Below, piece by piece: positions 53,727 through 62,384 of a stretch of 64,000 bases of DNA; position 1 is the stretch's first letter; each line of letters starts with the position of its first letter. The translations under genes and the position numbers were made by a program. The notes beneath the pieces are model-generated. The model made no database searches. It saw nothing but the letters and a program-made list of their open reading frames with translations, and was not told where the DNA came from. Source of the stretch: Chryseolinea soli (GTDB lineage: Bacteria > Bacteroidota > Bacteroidia > Cytophagales > Cyclobacteriaceae); NCBI RefSeq assembly GCF_003589925.1, contig NZ_CP032382.1, forward strand, positions 7,626,001-7,690,000, in the 5' to 3' direction.

Positions 53727-53739
53727 CCGCCCTGATTTT
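53709..53739 (+). terminator. Intrinsic terminator
   Basis: AAAATCAGG, 13-base loop containing the stop codon of the PIN-like gene, CCTGATTTT. The hairpin overlaps the end of the coding sequence. Confidence 0.75.
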
Positions 53740-54030
53740 GAATTTGGTCGACTAACGAAGGCTTAGGCCGCCTGAGTTAATCTACAATGTTATTTAGCGA
53801 TACAAAGGTAGACCATCCCGACCAGGATTCCAAATCAGGCATACTGAACGGTTTATACCGTCCACAAACGTGTCCTTTCCCGATACGACCATAGCCCACG
53901 CCTGTACTCTTCTTGACATCTCTAAAGTTCACGAGGGCTGCTCCCCTTTCGAAGCCGTCAACAAGCCTCACCAGGTGAGGTTTGCCGGTACCGTCCGAGC
54001 ATTTTTTTAGAATCTTTAACAAGAAGTCAT
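53740..54030. other. Intergenic region upstream of Ubl operon
   Basis: About 290 bp. A minus-strand TTG-initiated 86-codon frame (53,777-54,037) overlaps the next start and is not accepted. It should hold the promoter of the ubiquitin-like operon. Confidence 0.45.
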
Positions 54031-54930
54031 ATGACAAACATAAACAAGGACTACAAGGTCCAAATCGATCGAGAAGTATATACAGTGCAAGAGAGATGTT
54101 TAACCGGCGCGCAGCTCTTAAAACTTGCAGGCAAAGAACCGGTGGATCAATTCCTGCTTTTCCAAAAGCTAAAAGGCGGTAAAGTGGACAAGGTTGAGTA
54201 CGACCAGACGGTGTGCCTGGATGACCCGGGCATCGAGCGTTTTACTACCCAAAAGAAAAGTCACCAGGATGGTTCGGCAGTAAAATATAAAATACAGGTC
54301 GACCGTGATACCATCGATGCGCCCTCCCGTTGCATGACGGGAGCACAGATCCTGGAACTGGTGGGCAAACAACCGTATACCGACTTTCAACTGTACCAAA
54401 AGCTGAAAAGCAACAAGGTGGTGAAAGTCGAGTACGAGGAAACTGTCTGCTTTGATGATCCCGGTATTGAACGGTTCACGACTCAGAAGAAAAGTCACCA
54501 GGATGGTGAAGCGCGAAAACGCGACTTCGATTTATTGGAGGACGACAGTACAGCACTTGATGCGCATCAACAGGTCTGGGACTCAGTTAAGGACACCAAC
54601 TTAAACTATGTAATCTTGCGGGGGGTAAAACTCCCCGACGGATACAATGTCGAGTTTGCCGATGTGGCGATCCGCATTGACGGCGGTTATCCAAGAACGC
54701 AGCTTGACATGGCCTTCTTCCACCCTGCGCTTAACCGCACGGACGGTCGTCCCATAGCCGCGTTAACGCCGCTGTCCATCGAAGGCAAAACCTACCAGCA
54801 GTGGTCCAGGCATCGCACGGAAGACAATCCGTGGCGAGAAGGAATTGATTGCCTTGTCACGCACCTGGGTTTTGCCATGCAGTGGCTGGAAGATGAATTT
54901 AAAAAAACGCCCCGTGGAGTATCAGCTTAG
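54031..54930 (+). CDS. Tandem ubiquitin-like domains fused to E2-like domain
   Basis: A 299-residue fusion. Two multiubiquitin-type domains occupy about residues 6-80 and 84-160; each has the pattern [YK]-x-x-QVDR or QIDRE, MTGAQ/LTGAQ, and ends with the identical GIERFTTQKKSHQDG. The C-terminal 120 residues are a Prok-E2_E-like domain (YVILRGVKLPDGYNVEFADV, WSRHRTEDNPWREGIDCLVT). No diglycine ends either ubiquitin-like domain, and they are at the N-terminus of the E2, so free processing is not obvious. A Cys in IDCLVTHL may or may not be the active site. The JAB-E1 gene overlaps or abuts it. Confidence 0.85.
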   Translation: MTNINKDYKVQIDREVYTVQERCLTGAQLLKLAGKEPVDQFLLFQKLKGGKVDKVEYDQTVCLDDPGIERFTTQKKSHQDGSAVKYKIQVDRDTIDAPSRCMTGAQILELVGKQPYTDFQLYQKLKSNKVVKVEYEETVCFDDPGIERFTTQKKSHQDGEARKRDFDLLEDDSTALDAHQQVWDSVKDTNLNYVILRGVKLPDGYNVEFADVAIRIDGGYPRTQLDMAFFHPALNRTDGRPIAALTPLSIEGKTYQQWSRHRTEDNPWREGIDCLVTHLGFAMQWLEDEFKKTPRGVSA

Positions 54931-56332
54931 AATGGCTGGCATTCACTTCGAGGAAGTGAAGCAGCATCTCTTTCCTGGAGATGGAAAGGAAGCAATCGCC
55001 ATTGCGTTGTGCGGGAGGTTTAATAACGGACGAGTAACCATGTTACTCGTCCATAAACTCCTGCTCCTGCCCTATCATCTGTGCAAGCGCGAGTCTGATT
55101 TTATCGAATGGCCAACCGAACCAGTAGTACCGTTTCTTATCGAGGCGATGCAATCAGGTATGGCAATACTCAAGATCCACAGCCATCCAGGCGGGTACGA
55201 TCAATTTTCTGAGCTCGATGACATTTCGGATGTAGAATTCTTTACTTCCGTGTATGGGTGGACCAATTCGGACCTGCCGCACGGCAGTGCTGTTATGCTC
55301 CCTGATGGTCGCATCTTTGGCCGTGTGATTCTACCGGATCTCTCAGCACGTTCCGTGGATCGGATCCTGGTGGCCGGCCACCAGATAAGAATGTGGTCGG
55401 CAGCATCGGTCCAAAGCACGCGGCAGAGTTTACGGACCATCCAGCTTTTTGGCGAGGGTACTTACGGGTTGCTGCGTCAACTTAAAGTTGGTTTGGTGGG
55501 ATGTTCCGGTACGGGAAGTATCGTCGTGGAGCAACTCCTCCGTTATCAGGTCGGTACGCTTGTTCCGATAGACGGCGATCACGTTGAGCATAAGAATCTC
55601 AATCGCATCGTTAACGCCAGGGTCATTCATGCGGAAAATGCCGCCAGGAAAACCGATGTAGTCGTGGAGACTGTTCGGGAGACCGGACTGGGTACAATAG
55701 TCATACCGTTCGATAAAAACCTTTATGAAAGTCCCGAAGCGATCATTGAGCTGACCACCTGTGATCTGGTCATTGGGTGTATGGACACTGCTGAGGGGCG
55801 GGATCTGCTCAATCGCCTCAGCACCTATTATCTTGTGCCCTATATAGACATGGGGATTATGATTGACTCCGACGGAAAGGGCGGCATCAACAAGATCGAG
55901 GGTTCGGTCCATTATGTACAGCCAGGCATGTCATCACTTTTTACGCGCAGCGTTTACACCATGGAAGAAGTGACCGCCGAAGCCCTGAAACGAAATAATC
56001 CACAAGAGTATGCGCGATTGCTGGAGGACGGACGAAAGAACGGATACAAGTATGTAAAGGACATTAACGTAGATCGACCGGCCGTGATTAGTCTCAACAT
56101 GCAGGTGGCCAGCACGGCAGTCAACGAACTGCTCAATAGAATCCATCCCTACAAGTTCATGCCACCGGAATCGACCGCAAAGATAGCGATCGACATCACC
56201 GACAATTTCATGGCGCCTGAAGGGGAGCATAGCTTCCAGTGTGACCAGTTCCTTGCTAAGAACGTCGGTCGCGGTGATGTTACGCCGTTACTTCACTGTG
56301 TTGAGCTGGGAGAGAAGGTGCGCGTCACATAG
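54893..56332 (+). CDS. JAB metalloprotease-E1 (ThiF) fusion
   Basis: A 479-residue protein from the ATG at 54,893, which keeps the first JAB strand (VEYQLRM); a start at 54,932 would cut it. JAB/JAMM: ILKIHSHPGGYDQFSELDD has HxH, Ser and Asp of the zinc site near 96-109. ThiF/E1: VGLVGCSGTGS (203-209), then IDGDHVEHKNLNR, the adenylation site. The protein would both activate and cleave the ubiquitin-like modifier. With the preceding gene it is a complete bacterial Ubl conjugation operon of the kind tied to phage defence. Terminator at 56,361. Confidence 0.9.
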   Translation: MNLKKRPVEYQLRMAGIHFEEVKQHLFPGDGKEAIAIALCGRFNNGRVTMLLVHKLLLLPYHLCKRESDFIEWPTEPVVPFLIEAMQSGMAILKIHSHPGGYDQFSELDDISDVEFFTSVYGWTNSDLPHGSAVMLPDGRIFGRVILPDLSARSVDRILVAGHQIRMWSAASVQSTRQSLRTIQLFGEGTYGLLRQLKVGLVGCSGTGSIVVEQLLRYQVGTLVPIDGDHVEHKNLNRIVNARVIHAENAARKTDVVVETVRETGLGTIVIPFDKNLYESPEAIIELTTCDLVIGCMDTAEGRDLLNRLSTYYLVPYIDMGIMIDSDGKGGINKIEGSVHYVQPGMSSLFTRSVYTMEEVTAEALKRNNPQEYARLLEDGRKNGYKYVKDINVDRPAVISLNMQVASTAVNELLNRIHPYKFMPPESTAKIAIDITDNFMAPEGEHSFQCDQFLAKNVGRGDVTPLLHCVELGEKVRVT

Positions 56333-56360
56333 TACAGAACCTAGGCAGGATAGTGCTTAG

Positions 56361-56387
56361 AAGGAGTTGGTGAACAACCAACTCCTT
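56361..56387 (+). terminator. Intrinsic terminator after Ubl operon
   Basis: AAGGAGTTGGT, five-base loop, ACCAACTCCTT: a perfect 11-bp stem 28 bases after the JAB-E1 stop. Confidence 0.85.
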
Positions 56388-56423
56388 CCTTGCCTATCCA
56401 TCAAAAAATGGAAAACTCTAAAA

Positions 56424-56768
56424 ATGAGCTTTCCAACCTGCGGCGAGATCAGCATTGTGTTAAACAACAAGATCGAGAAGATTCTCGAATATGCTTTCTC
56501 TGCAGAAAGCCAAGTCGTTGAATCCGCGCGGGGCACCGTATGGGGCGCATATATAGTTCTATCACAGGATACTTCCATTAAGAACAGGAAGACCAATGAA
56601 GGAAAATTTGATTCGACATTGGGGACTTTCGCTATCTTTTACATCGTTCTTGCGCGATTATTATTTGTCAGACCAGGCAACCCAGGGAAACAAAAGGTTA
56701 ATCGCAGCTCAAGATGCTGGCGGTTAACGATTGGTAAAGAAGTTGGGCAGAGATCATTTTCAGAATAA
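56424..56768 (+). CDS. Possible small hypothetical protein
   Basis: A 114-residue frame from ATG at 56,424 (MSFPTCGEISIVLNNKIEKI). The first 75 residues look like protein (ILEYAFSAESQVVESARGTV), the rest (GKQKVNRSSRCWRLTIG) does not, so it may be a broken gene. No family recognised. It is separated from the Ubl operon by a strong terminator. Confidence 0.3.
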   Translation: MSFPTCGEISIVLNNKIEKILEYAFSAESQVVESARGTVWGAYIVLSQDTSIKNRKTNEGKFDSTLGTFAIFYIVLARLLFVRPGNPGKQKVNRSSRCWRLTIGKEVGQRSFSE

Positions 56769-57057
56769 AGACCATGCATGAATCCTGCTAGGATACTGGC
56801 ACCAAAACCATCCATATAACAGAATCTAACTACGAGGTCAGTGAGACTCTCATTTGCAATTTTGGGGACACTTCAGTATCAAAATGACCTGAGACGTCTC
56901 GGGGGGCGGGTACCATTCCACCGAGAACGGGACGGACGGTACGCTCTTTTCGGATTCGACCCATAATCAGCGATTTCCGGCAGGATTCCAGTCCAGTATC
57001 GGCTTTCGAATTTCCAGACAAAAAGGTAACTTCCGCCCGTTAACAGTTACCACATCT
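56769..57057. other. Intergenic region
   Basis: About 290 bp; a minus 63-codon frame is not supported. Probably the promoter region of the next gene group. Confidence 0.4.
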
Positions 57058-58116
57058 ATGTCCCCTTCGCCTGTTGATAAGTTCAGAGCAATCGCTCGTC
57101 CCCCTCAAAATGACATACTTCGAAAGTTCGCCACCGCAGCCTCAGCGTTCGGTCTAGAGAAGTCATACACCGATAACTTAAAGAAAATGGTAGGGCTTGG
57201 TACAATACCCGGTGCCTCAGATTTATCTGGTCTAAGCGCTGCATTAAGATTACCTACATGGGCGCAAAAAGCGCAAGTGTTACAGGCGATACCTAATGCC
57301 TATAGATCTGCCGGACTGGGCCAGTTTCACATAATGGCTTTGGAAATGGCGAAAATCAAAAAGGCGACCACCAGTTTCCACGATCCTGCTTTCCTAAAAT
57401 TGCAAAGCATAACCGATAATCATAGGCGTATGCTGGACGTCGTCAGCAAAATTCCAATACCGAGGAGCCATTTCCCTGCGGACCAGGCCGCACAGAACAT
57501 TTCCAGACTTTTTACGGTCGAGAAAAATCTAATAGGAATATCCTCCGCCTTGACTGAGTGGGCGATAAAGGTTAGAAAAATCAGCCCGCTTGACGATTTA
57601 GAGGAAGTGACTACTCAGGCCGCGGAGATTACCGCTAAGATAGCGGGGAATCAACCGGTAACTCACGCAGACCTTGAACAGCTAAAGGAGTTTATAATAA
57701 GCCGTGAGCAAAAGAAAGGCACCTGGCATTACCTCTTGATTGTGTTCTTTCAATTTTTACTCATGGCGCTGGACGCTACGAACAATATCAACGGGGTCGG
57801 ACAAATGGTCGGGGTTATCCAGGACGATCACGCGACCAGGGAAGATCTTGAAAATCTCAAAACAGAACTCTTAGACTCATTAAAGAATTACCAATCCCAT
57901 GATGACTCTGTTCGATGTACTCTCAGCAGAGTTCATCTCCGACTCAAGCCAGATAAAAATAGCTTAATTCTTCTAACCCTGGGGAGAGGTGAGACAGTGG
58001 AGGTGTTACGAAGCCAAAATAAATGGCTGCAGATAAGTGTCATTGACAAGAAAGACAATGTACCCGTCGTGGGCTGGGTTTTCAAAAAATACCTTGAAAA
58101 TAGACGGCCGGATTAA
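57058..58116 (+). CDS. Membrane protein with C-terminal SH3-like domain
   Basis: A 352-residue protein. The first 220 residues are helical and unlike any family I know (ASDLSGLSAALRLPTWAQKA; LEEVTTQAAEITAKIAGNQP). One membrane helix lies near 223-240 (WHYLLIVFFQFLLMALDA). After a short helix (TREDLENLKTELLDSL) comes a bacterial SH3 domain (LRLKPDKNSLILLTLGRGET, WLQISVIDK, VVGWVFKKYL). SH3b domains bind peptides or cell-wall. It is first in a same-strand group with a DUF262 protein and a FRG protein and may be the membrane sensor or effector. Confidence 0.72.
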   Translation: MSPSPVDKFRAIARPPQNDILRKFATAASAFGLEKSYTDNLKKMVGLGTIPGASDLSGLSAALRLPTWAQKAQVLQAIPNAYRSAGLGQFHIMALEMAKIKKATTSFHDPAFLKLQSITDNHRRMLDVVSKIPIPRSHFPADQAAQNISRLFTVEKNLIGISSALTEWAIKVRKISPLDDLEEVTTQAAEITAKIAGNQPVTHADLEQLKEFIISREQKKGTWHYLLIVFFQFLLMALDATNNINGVGQMVGVIQDDHATREDLENLKTELLDSLKNYQSHDDSVRCTLSRVHLRLKPDKNSLILLTLGRGETVEVLRSQNKWLQISVIDKKDNVPVVGWVFKKYLENRRPD

Positions 58117-58340
58117 CATTGTCTCAAAAAGTATCCCAAGATATTAACTGATGAATCAGAACGATGCGTCACATAGACTAATCCAATTCTTTGCAGCATT
58201 AGATTTATCAGCATCCCCGACGATCCAACGGTCGGCGCCGCAACTCCCACTCGGTCTTCGATCGGGCAGGGACATAGCAAAATATTCTTTTTGTCTTCAA
58301 ACGTCAACCACCCACGGGCTAGGCAAAGTCTCTTGGTCAA

Positions 58341-60254
58341 ATGCCACAGCTTAAAAACATTATGACAAAACCGACGCCTCTAAAGTCCACTACCCTTACA
58401 TTGGGAGAAATTTTCAACGAAGGATTTCGCTCCTTTGAAATCCCGGACTACCAAAGATCTTATTCCTGGGAAAAAAGCCATCGAACTGATCTTCTCAACG
58501 ACATTGAGAACACAAGCATGCTATCGAATTATAAGCACTTCGCTGGCACCATTGTCGTCAAGGAAAAAGGCAACGTTGATGGTGTAACTAGTTTCGAAGT
58601 TGTTGATGGGCAGCAACGCATGACATCGTTGGTAATGCTGCTTTCAGTTTTGGCCCAAAGAAAGTTCCTACCGCAAGATCAGATTGCCTACATAAATACC
58701 ACTTTCCTGTTTAGAGGCAAGGACTCGGGAAACACCATTCGGCTATTTAAGCTTAACGGAAACCTTGATAACTATTTTTATCGGAAACTTGAGCAATGGG
58801 ACTACACGTCTGAAGAGCACGCAACCAAAGCCCAAGCAAACATTGATAACGCATTTTCGGAATTCAACAACTGGTTGGAAGACGGTGTCGCGAAGGACCC
58901 TTCGTTTACCAAAACTATCTACTCAACTATCACCGAGAAAATTGTCTTTCTCTTTCATGTGCCGGATTCCCCCGCAGAGGTAGGATTAATGTTCGAAGTC
59001 ATCAATAACCGCGGCAAAAAACTGAGTGAACTTGAAAAAATTAAGAACTACCTGATATACTATGCGGAGAAAGCAGGATACCGCGATATTGCCACAGCCG
59101 TGGCTGACAACTGGGGTAAGATCCTGTACAACCTGAATGCCTGCAATCAAACGTCCAATGAACAAGAAGATTCGTTCCTACGATTTACCTGGATAGTGTT
59201 TGAGCGCGCTAATAAGGCAGAAAGCTATTATGTCTACAACAATATAAAAAGAGATTACCCGGGGCTGCCAGACTCTAATTGGCGGAGACTAAAAGCCTAT
59301 GTAGAGTTCATTGCAGAATGCGCACAGACTTATAATAAACTATTAACACAAAACCTGGTGGTAGATCCTCGTGAACAGAAGATCTTAAAACAGATCAGCT
59401 TCCAGGGGTCGAGAGCTTCGATTACCCCTCTGATACTGGCAGTGTATTCTAAAGTCAAAGAAAGCGAACAACGAATTGAGCTTTTAGCCATTCTGGAGAA
59501 GCTGAATTTCCGATTCTATGGATGTGGGGTTGCCTCCCGCGCTGACGTAAAGAATGGTCATTTATTCGGAACCGCCAATGAATTCTTCAACAACTACAAC
59601 ATCAATGATCATGCGACTGAATGGCTTAAACAGGACTTGCTTGACTTCGTTGAGAGAGAATGCAACGATGAAAGATTCATTCAAGCCTTGGTGGTAAGTA
59701 GCGAAAACCCGCGTAATTATTTCTATTGGAATAATCTCAAATACTTTTTGGCCAACTATGAAGAAAACATAGCCGCCAGCGTTCACGAGAAAGAAGACTT
59801 CACAAGATTCTTACTTGAGCAAGACCCAGAAACCAAAAACGCGAACTTTGAGAAAGAGCACATAATCGCTACCAATGAGTGCACGGCACTTGTGGAGGCA
59901 GAGGACCTCCACAAGTGGAGGCTAGGAAACTTCGTATTGCTTAGGCCGACAATAAACAAGTCCATTCAGGATGCACCTCTCTATCAAAAACTGATTGCTT
60001 ATACCGAAAAAATTGACCAGTATTTAACTCCTCGTTCAGTTGCAGAACTCAGTAAATTATACGGAGTTGAAAACATCGCCAAAGAGCAATCCATCTACAC
60101 CAGGGAATTCCTCATAAGGTTTCTCGACCAACGCGAGGAGAAGCTAATCAACTTCGCATTGCGGCGTTGGGGGTTGGGAAAGGGGAGGAAGATTCTCGTC
60201 AATTCCATTTCTGACCAGACGCCCGCATATAGATTCGAAGGTTACCAAGATTGA
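58341..60254 (+). CDS. DUF262-DUF1524 (GmrSD-like) nuclease
   Basis: A 637-residue protein (start also possible at 58,362, MTKPTPLK). DUF262: EIPDYQRSYSWEKS and EVVDGQQRMTSLVMLLSVL, the ParB-like/GmrS nucleotide-binding site. Middle helical region. DUF1524 HNH-type nuclease: FEKEHIIATNE and WRLGNFVLLRPTINKS; the usual HxxP reads HIIA here. GmrSD-type enzymes are type IV restriction nucleases that cut modified phage DNA in an NTP-dependent way. It sits between the SH3/TM gene (224 bp) and the FRG gene (21 bp). Confidence 0.9.
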   Translation: MPQLKNIMTKPTPLKSTTLTLGEIFNEGFRSFEIPDYQRSYSWEKSHRTDLLNDIENTSMLSNYKHFAGTIVVKEKGNVDGVTSFEVVDGQQRMTSLVMLLSVLAQRKFLPQDQIAYINTTFLFRGKDSGNTIRLFKLNGNLDNYFYRKLEQWDYTSEEHATKAQANIDNAFSEFNNWLEDGVAKDPSFTKTIYSTITEKIVFLFHVPDSPAEVGLMFEVINNRGKKLSELEKIKNYLIYYAEKAGYRDIATAVADNWGKILYNLNACNQTSNEQEDSFLRFTWIVFERANKAESYYVYNNIKRDYPGLPDSNWRRLKAYVEFIAECAQTYNKLLTQNLVVDPREQKILKQISFQGSRASITPLILAVYSKVKESEQRIELLAILEKLNFRFYGCGVASRADVKNGHLFGTANEFFNNYNINDHATEWLKQDLLDFVERECNDERFIQALVVSSENPRNYFYWNNLKYFLANYEENIAASVHEKEDFTRFLLEQDPETKNANFEKEHIIATNECTALVEAEDLHKWRLGNFVLLRPTINKSIQDAPLYQKLIAYTEKIDQYLTPRSVAELSKLYGVENIAKEQSIYTREFLIRFLDQREEKLINFALRRWGLGKGRKILVNSISDQTPAYRFEGYQD

Positions 60255-60275
60255 AACTGAAACCAGATCGCCACT

Positions 60276-61160
60276 ATGCACCCTATTACAACCATCATTA
60301 AATCTTACCACGAAAAAAGCACCTTAAGACTTTCAAGGAACAGTAAGGTTGGAAAAACTTACAAAATGGGAAAAACAAGTGTCGCACAAATTAGAACGTC
60401 AAGCGGATATCCCGTGGCCACATTCCGGCAGCTCCTTGACGAGGTCGCATTCGTGACCATCAATAACAGGAATTTCGAAATGTTTTTTCGCGGCCAAAGA
60501 GAGGACCACAAAGATCGCCTCAAAAAAACAAAAATCTATCCATCTATCTTTCGTCCCTTACCAGGCAAAAAAGCCGTTACAAGGAGTTTGCTTGAAAAGC
60601 GACATTACGAATTACACGCATTGATCAATGGCGCAAGAGCGGACCAGGGACTTATCGAAAAATACTCCAACGACCCGTTCATTTCCTTTGATGAATTTCA
60701 TATTGCCCAGTTCCAGCACTATGGTATTGTGGAGACACCATTTATAGATATCACGCAGTCATTACGGGTGGCCGCATCGTTTGCACTTCGAAACTCTCAA
60801 GAAGGCTATTTGTACGTTTTTGGCCTGCCCTATCCGAACGGAAGCATTTCACATTTTATCGATCAGCAAATTGTTCTAGTCAAACTGCAAAATGTTTCAC
60901 CGGTAGACGCATATAGACCAAGATACCAGGAAGGTTACTTAGTTGGAAAATTTCCCATCACGGCATCCAAGGAAGCAGGTGATAACCTGGCCAGGCGAAT
61001 GATTGCAAAATTCAAGCTCGAAAATTCCAATGGAAAATTTTGGGACCCCGATTTTACTCAGATTAAGGATGAGATACTTTTTCCTGAAAACGACCAGCAC
61101 GAGATATTCTTGGAAAATCTAAAAAGAAATACCCTTCCAGAGTTTTCAGCAAAGCGATGA
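60276..61160 (+). CDS. FRG-domain protein
   Basis: A 294-residue protein; the Met at 60,366 (MGKTSVAQIRTSSGYPVATF) is a likely alternative start since the FRG domain begins there. Markers are FEMFFRGQ (the FRG motif), FHIAQFQHYGIVETPFIDIT and QSLRVAASFAL. FRG domains are often found in defence islands and are of unknown biochemistry. It follows the DUF262 gene by 21 bp and is surely cotranscribed. Confidence 0.88.
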   Translation: MHPITTIIKSYHEKSTLRLSRNSKVGKTYKMGKTSVAQIRTSSGYPVATFRQLLDEVAFVTINNRNFEMFFRGQREDHKDRLKKTKIYPSIFRPLPGKKAVTRSLLEKRHYELHALINGARADQGLIEKYSNDPFISFDEFHIAQFQHYGIVETPFIDITQSLRVAASFALRNSQEGYLYVFGLPYPNGSISHFIDQQIVLVKLQNVSPVDAYRPRYQEGYLVGKFPITASKEAGDNLARRMIAKFKLENSNGKFWDPDFTQIKDEILFPENDQHEIFLENLKRNTLPEFSAKR

Positions 61161-61221
61161 CGTTTGTCGCGGACTTGCCTGGTTTGGTTCAGTCAGAGTT
61201 CCTTGCCTTGAAGCACAATCC

Positions 61222-61413
61222 TTACTTATCGTGACGAAGCCCCTGAAAGGAAGGGTGCCTCACATGACCATCATCCGTGAACTCAACATATTGAATCTGC
61301 GCCAAATGATTAAGGTTTGATCCAATGGTAGTCTTTCTCTTTTTCACCGGAATTTCCAATGTAGAGATTCCGACCCCCTTGACCACTTCATTTCGTGAGG
61401 GCATGATCACCAT
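61222..61413 (-). pseudogene. ligD: C-terminal fragment of ATP-dependent DNA ligase LigD
   Basis: A 63-codon minus frame ending HLAQIQYVEFTDDGHVRHPS and FQGLRHDK. The motif V-x-[FY]-x-x-x-[TE]-x-DG-x-[VL]-RHPSF-x-GLR-x-DK is the end of the ligase OB domain of LigD-type ligases. The catalytic domain is absent. A truncated leftover at the island edge. Confidence 0.75.
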
Positions 61414-61483
61414 AAGTTTATTAAATATAGGTTCAATGGTGTTGAGTTCTTTCTAGTAGTCGCTTCTTGCTTCAACGGATTGG

Positions 61484-61648
61484 TCACTTGCTTTTAGAAT
61501 TCGAAACATTTTCTAACTTCGTGTGCCAACAGATGCTATAAAGTTTCTTCTGGGTTTTTTCCAGTCTTTTTAAGCGCTCTTGAGGGACTTTTTGTTGCGA
61601 GTTTGTTGCTTTAGCCACTTAACGTACTGATAATGAAGGCTTAGAATA
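61484..61648 (-). pseudogene. Short decayed frame at the island edge
   Basis: Two minus frames read as basic protein: HYQYVKWLKQQTRNKKSLKS and VPQERLKRLEKTQKKLYSIC. They can be joined by one frameshift. Family unknown; adjoins the cut DsbA-like gene. Confidence 0.3.
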
Positions 61649-62281
61649 TGCTATATTGGCAAACGCCGCATCGAAAAGGCCATGGCCGATGTGGCTTCCG
61701 AATACGATTTCGATGTCCATTACCTGCCTTTCGAGCTTAACCCCGATATGCCCGCCGAAGGCAAGAACCAAAAACAATACCTGGCCAATAAATTTGGCGG
61801 CGAGGCCCGCTACGAGCAGATCACGCAACACACCACCCGCGTTGCCGGCGACGAGGGGCTGGCTTTCGATTTCTCAAAACAAAACGTTTCTCCCAATACG
61901 CGGCTGGCACACGTGCTCATTCAGGCCGCTGCAGAAGATGGCAAGCAATTGGCCTTGACCGAGGCATTCTTCAAAGCCTATTTCACGGACGGTGTCGATC
62001 TTTCTAAAAAAGAAAATCTGATCGACGTAGCCGTGGGTGCGGGTTGGCAAAAAGAAAAAGCCGAAGCTGCACTCGCCGATGAAACCGCCGTGGCACAGGT
62101 GGCCTTTACCGAAAAAGAAATGTCCAAGCTGGGGATCAGCGGGGTGCCCTTCTACATCATCAACAATAAGTATGGGGTGTCGGGGGCTCAGGCCTCTGAT
62201 GCTTTTGTGAAGGCCTTCAAGGAAATCGGCGTTGAGATGGCACAGGGTGCAGCCTGCGATGTGGATGGTAACAACTGTTGA
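61649..62281 (+). pseudogene. N-terminally truncated DsbA-family oxidoreductase
   Basis: The frame is homologous to DsbA/FrnE proteins from CYIGKRRIEKAMADVASEYD onward, through GISGVPFYIINNKYGVSGAQ to a Cys-containing tail (ACDVDGNNC). Residues before the second Cys of the CxxC motif are lost: just upstream of 61,649 the sequence becomes unrelated and has a stop at 61,634. A downstream ATG at 61,682 would make a 199-residue protein without an active site. Clearly a breakpoint. Confidence 0.85.
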
Positions 62282-62384
62282 TGCGTTTGGCGGCTGATCA
62301 AATATTGATGAACCGCCTCACCTTCGCTAAGCTTCGGCAAGCAAAGTCACTCAAGAAATTTCTAGAAGAAAGAAGTAGCGCTTG

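Noticed and set aside
53777..54037. 86-codon minus frame before the Ubl operon
   Set aside because: TTG start that overlaps the start of the Ubl-E2 gene; occupies its promoter region.
58117..58354. Short frames on both strands between the SH3 and DUF262 genes
   Set aside because: No domain features; mutually overlapping. Treated as a 224-bp spacer.
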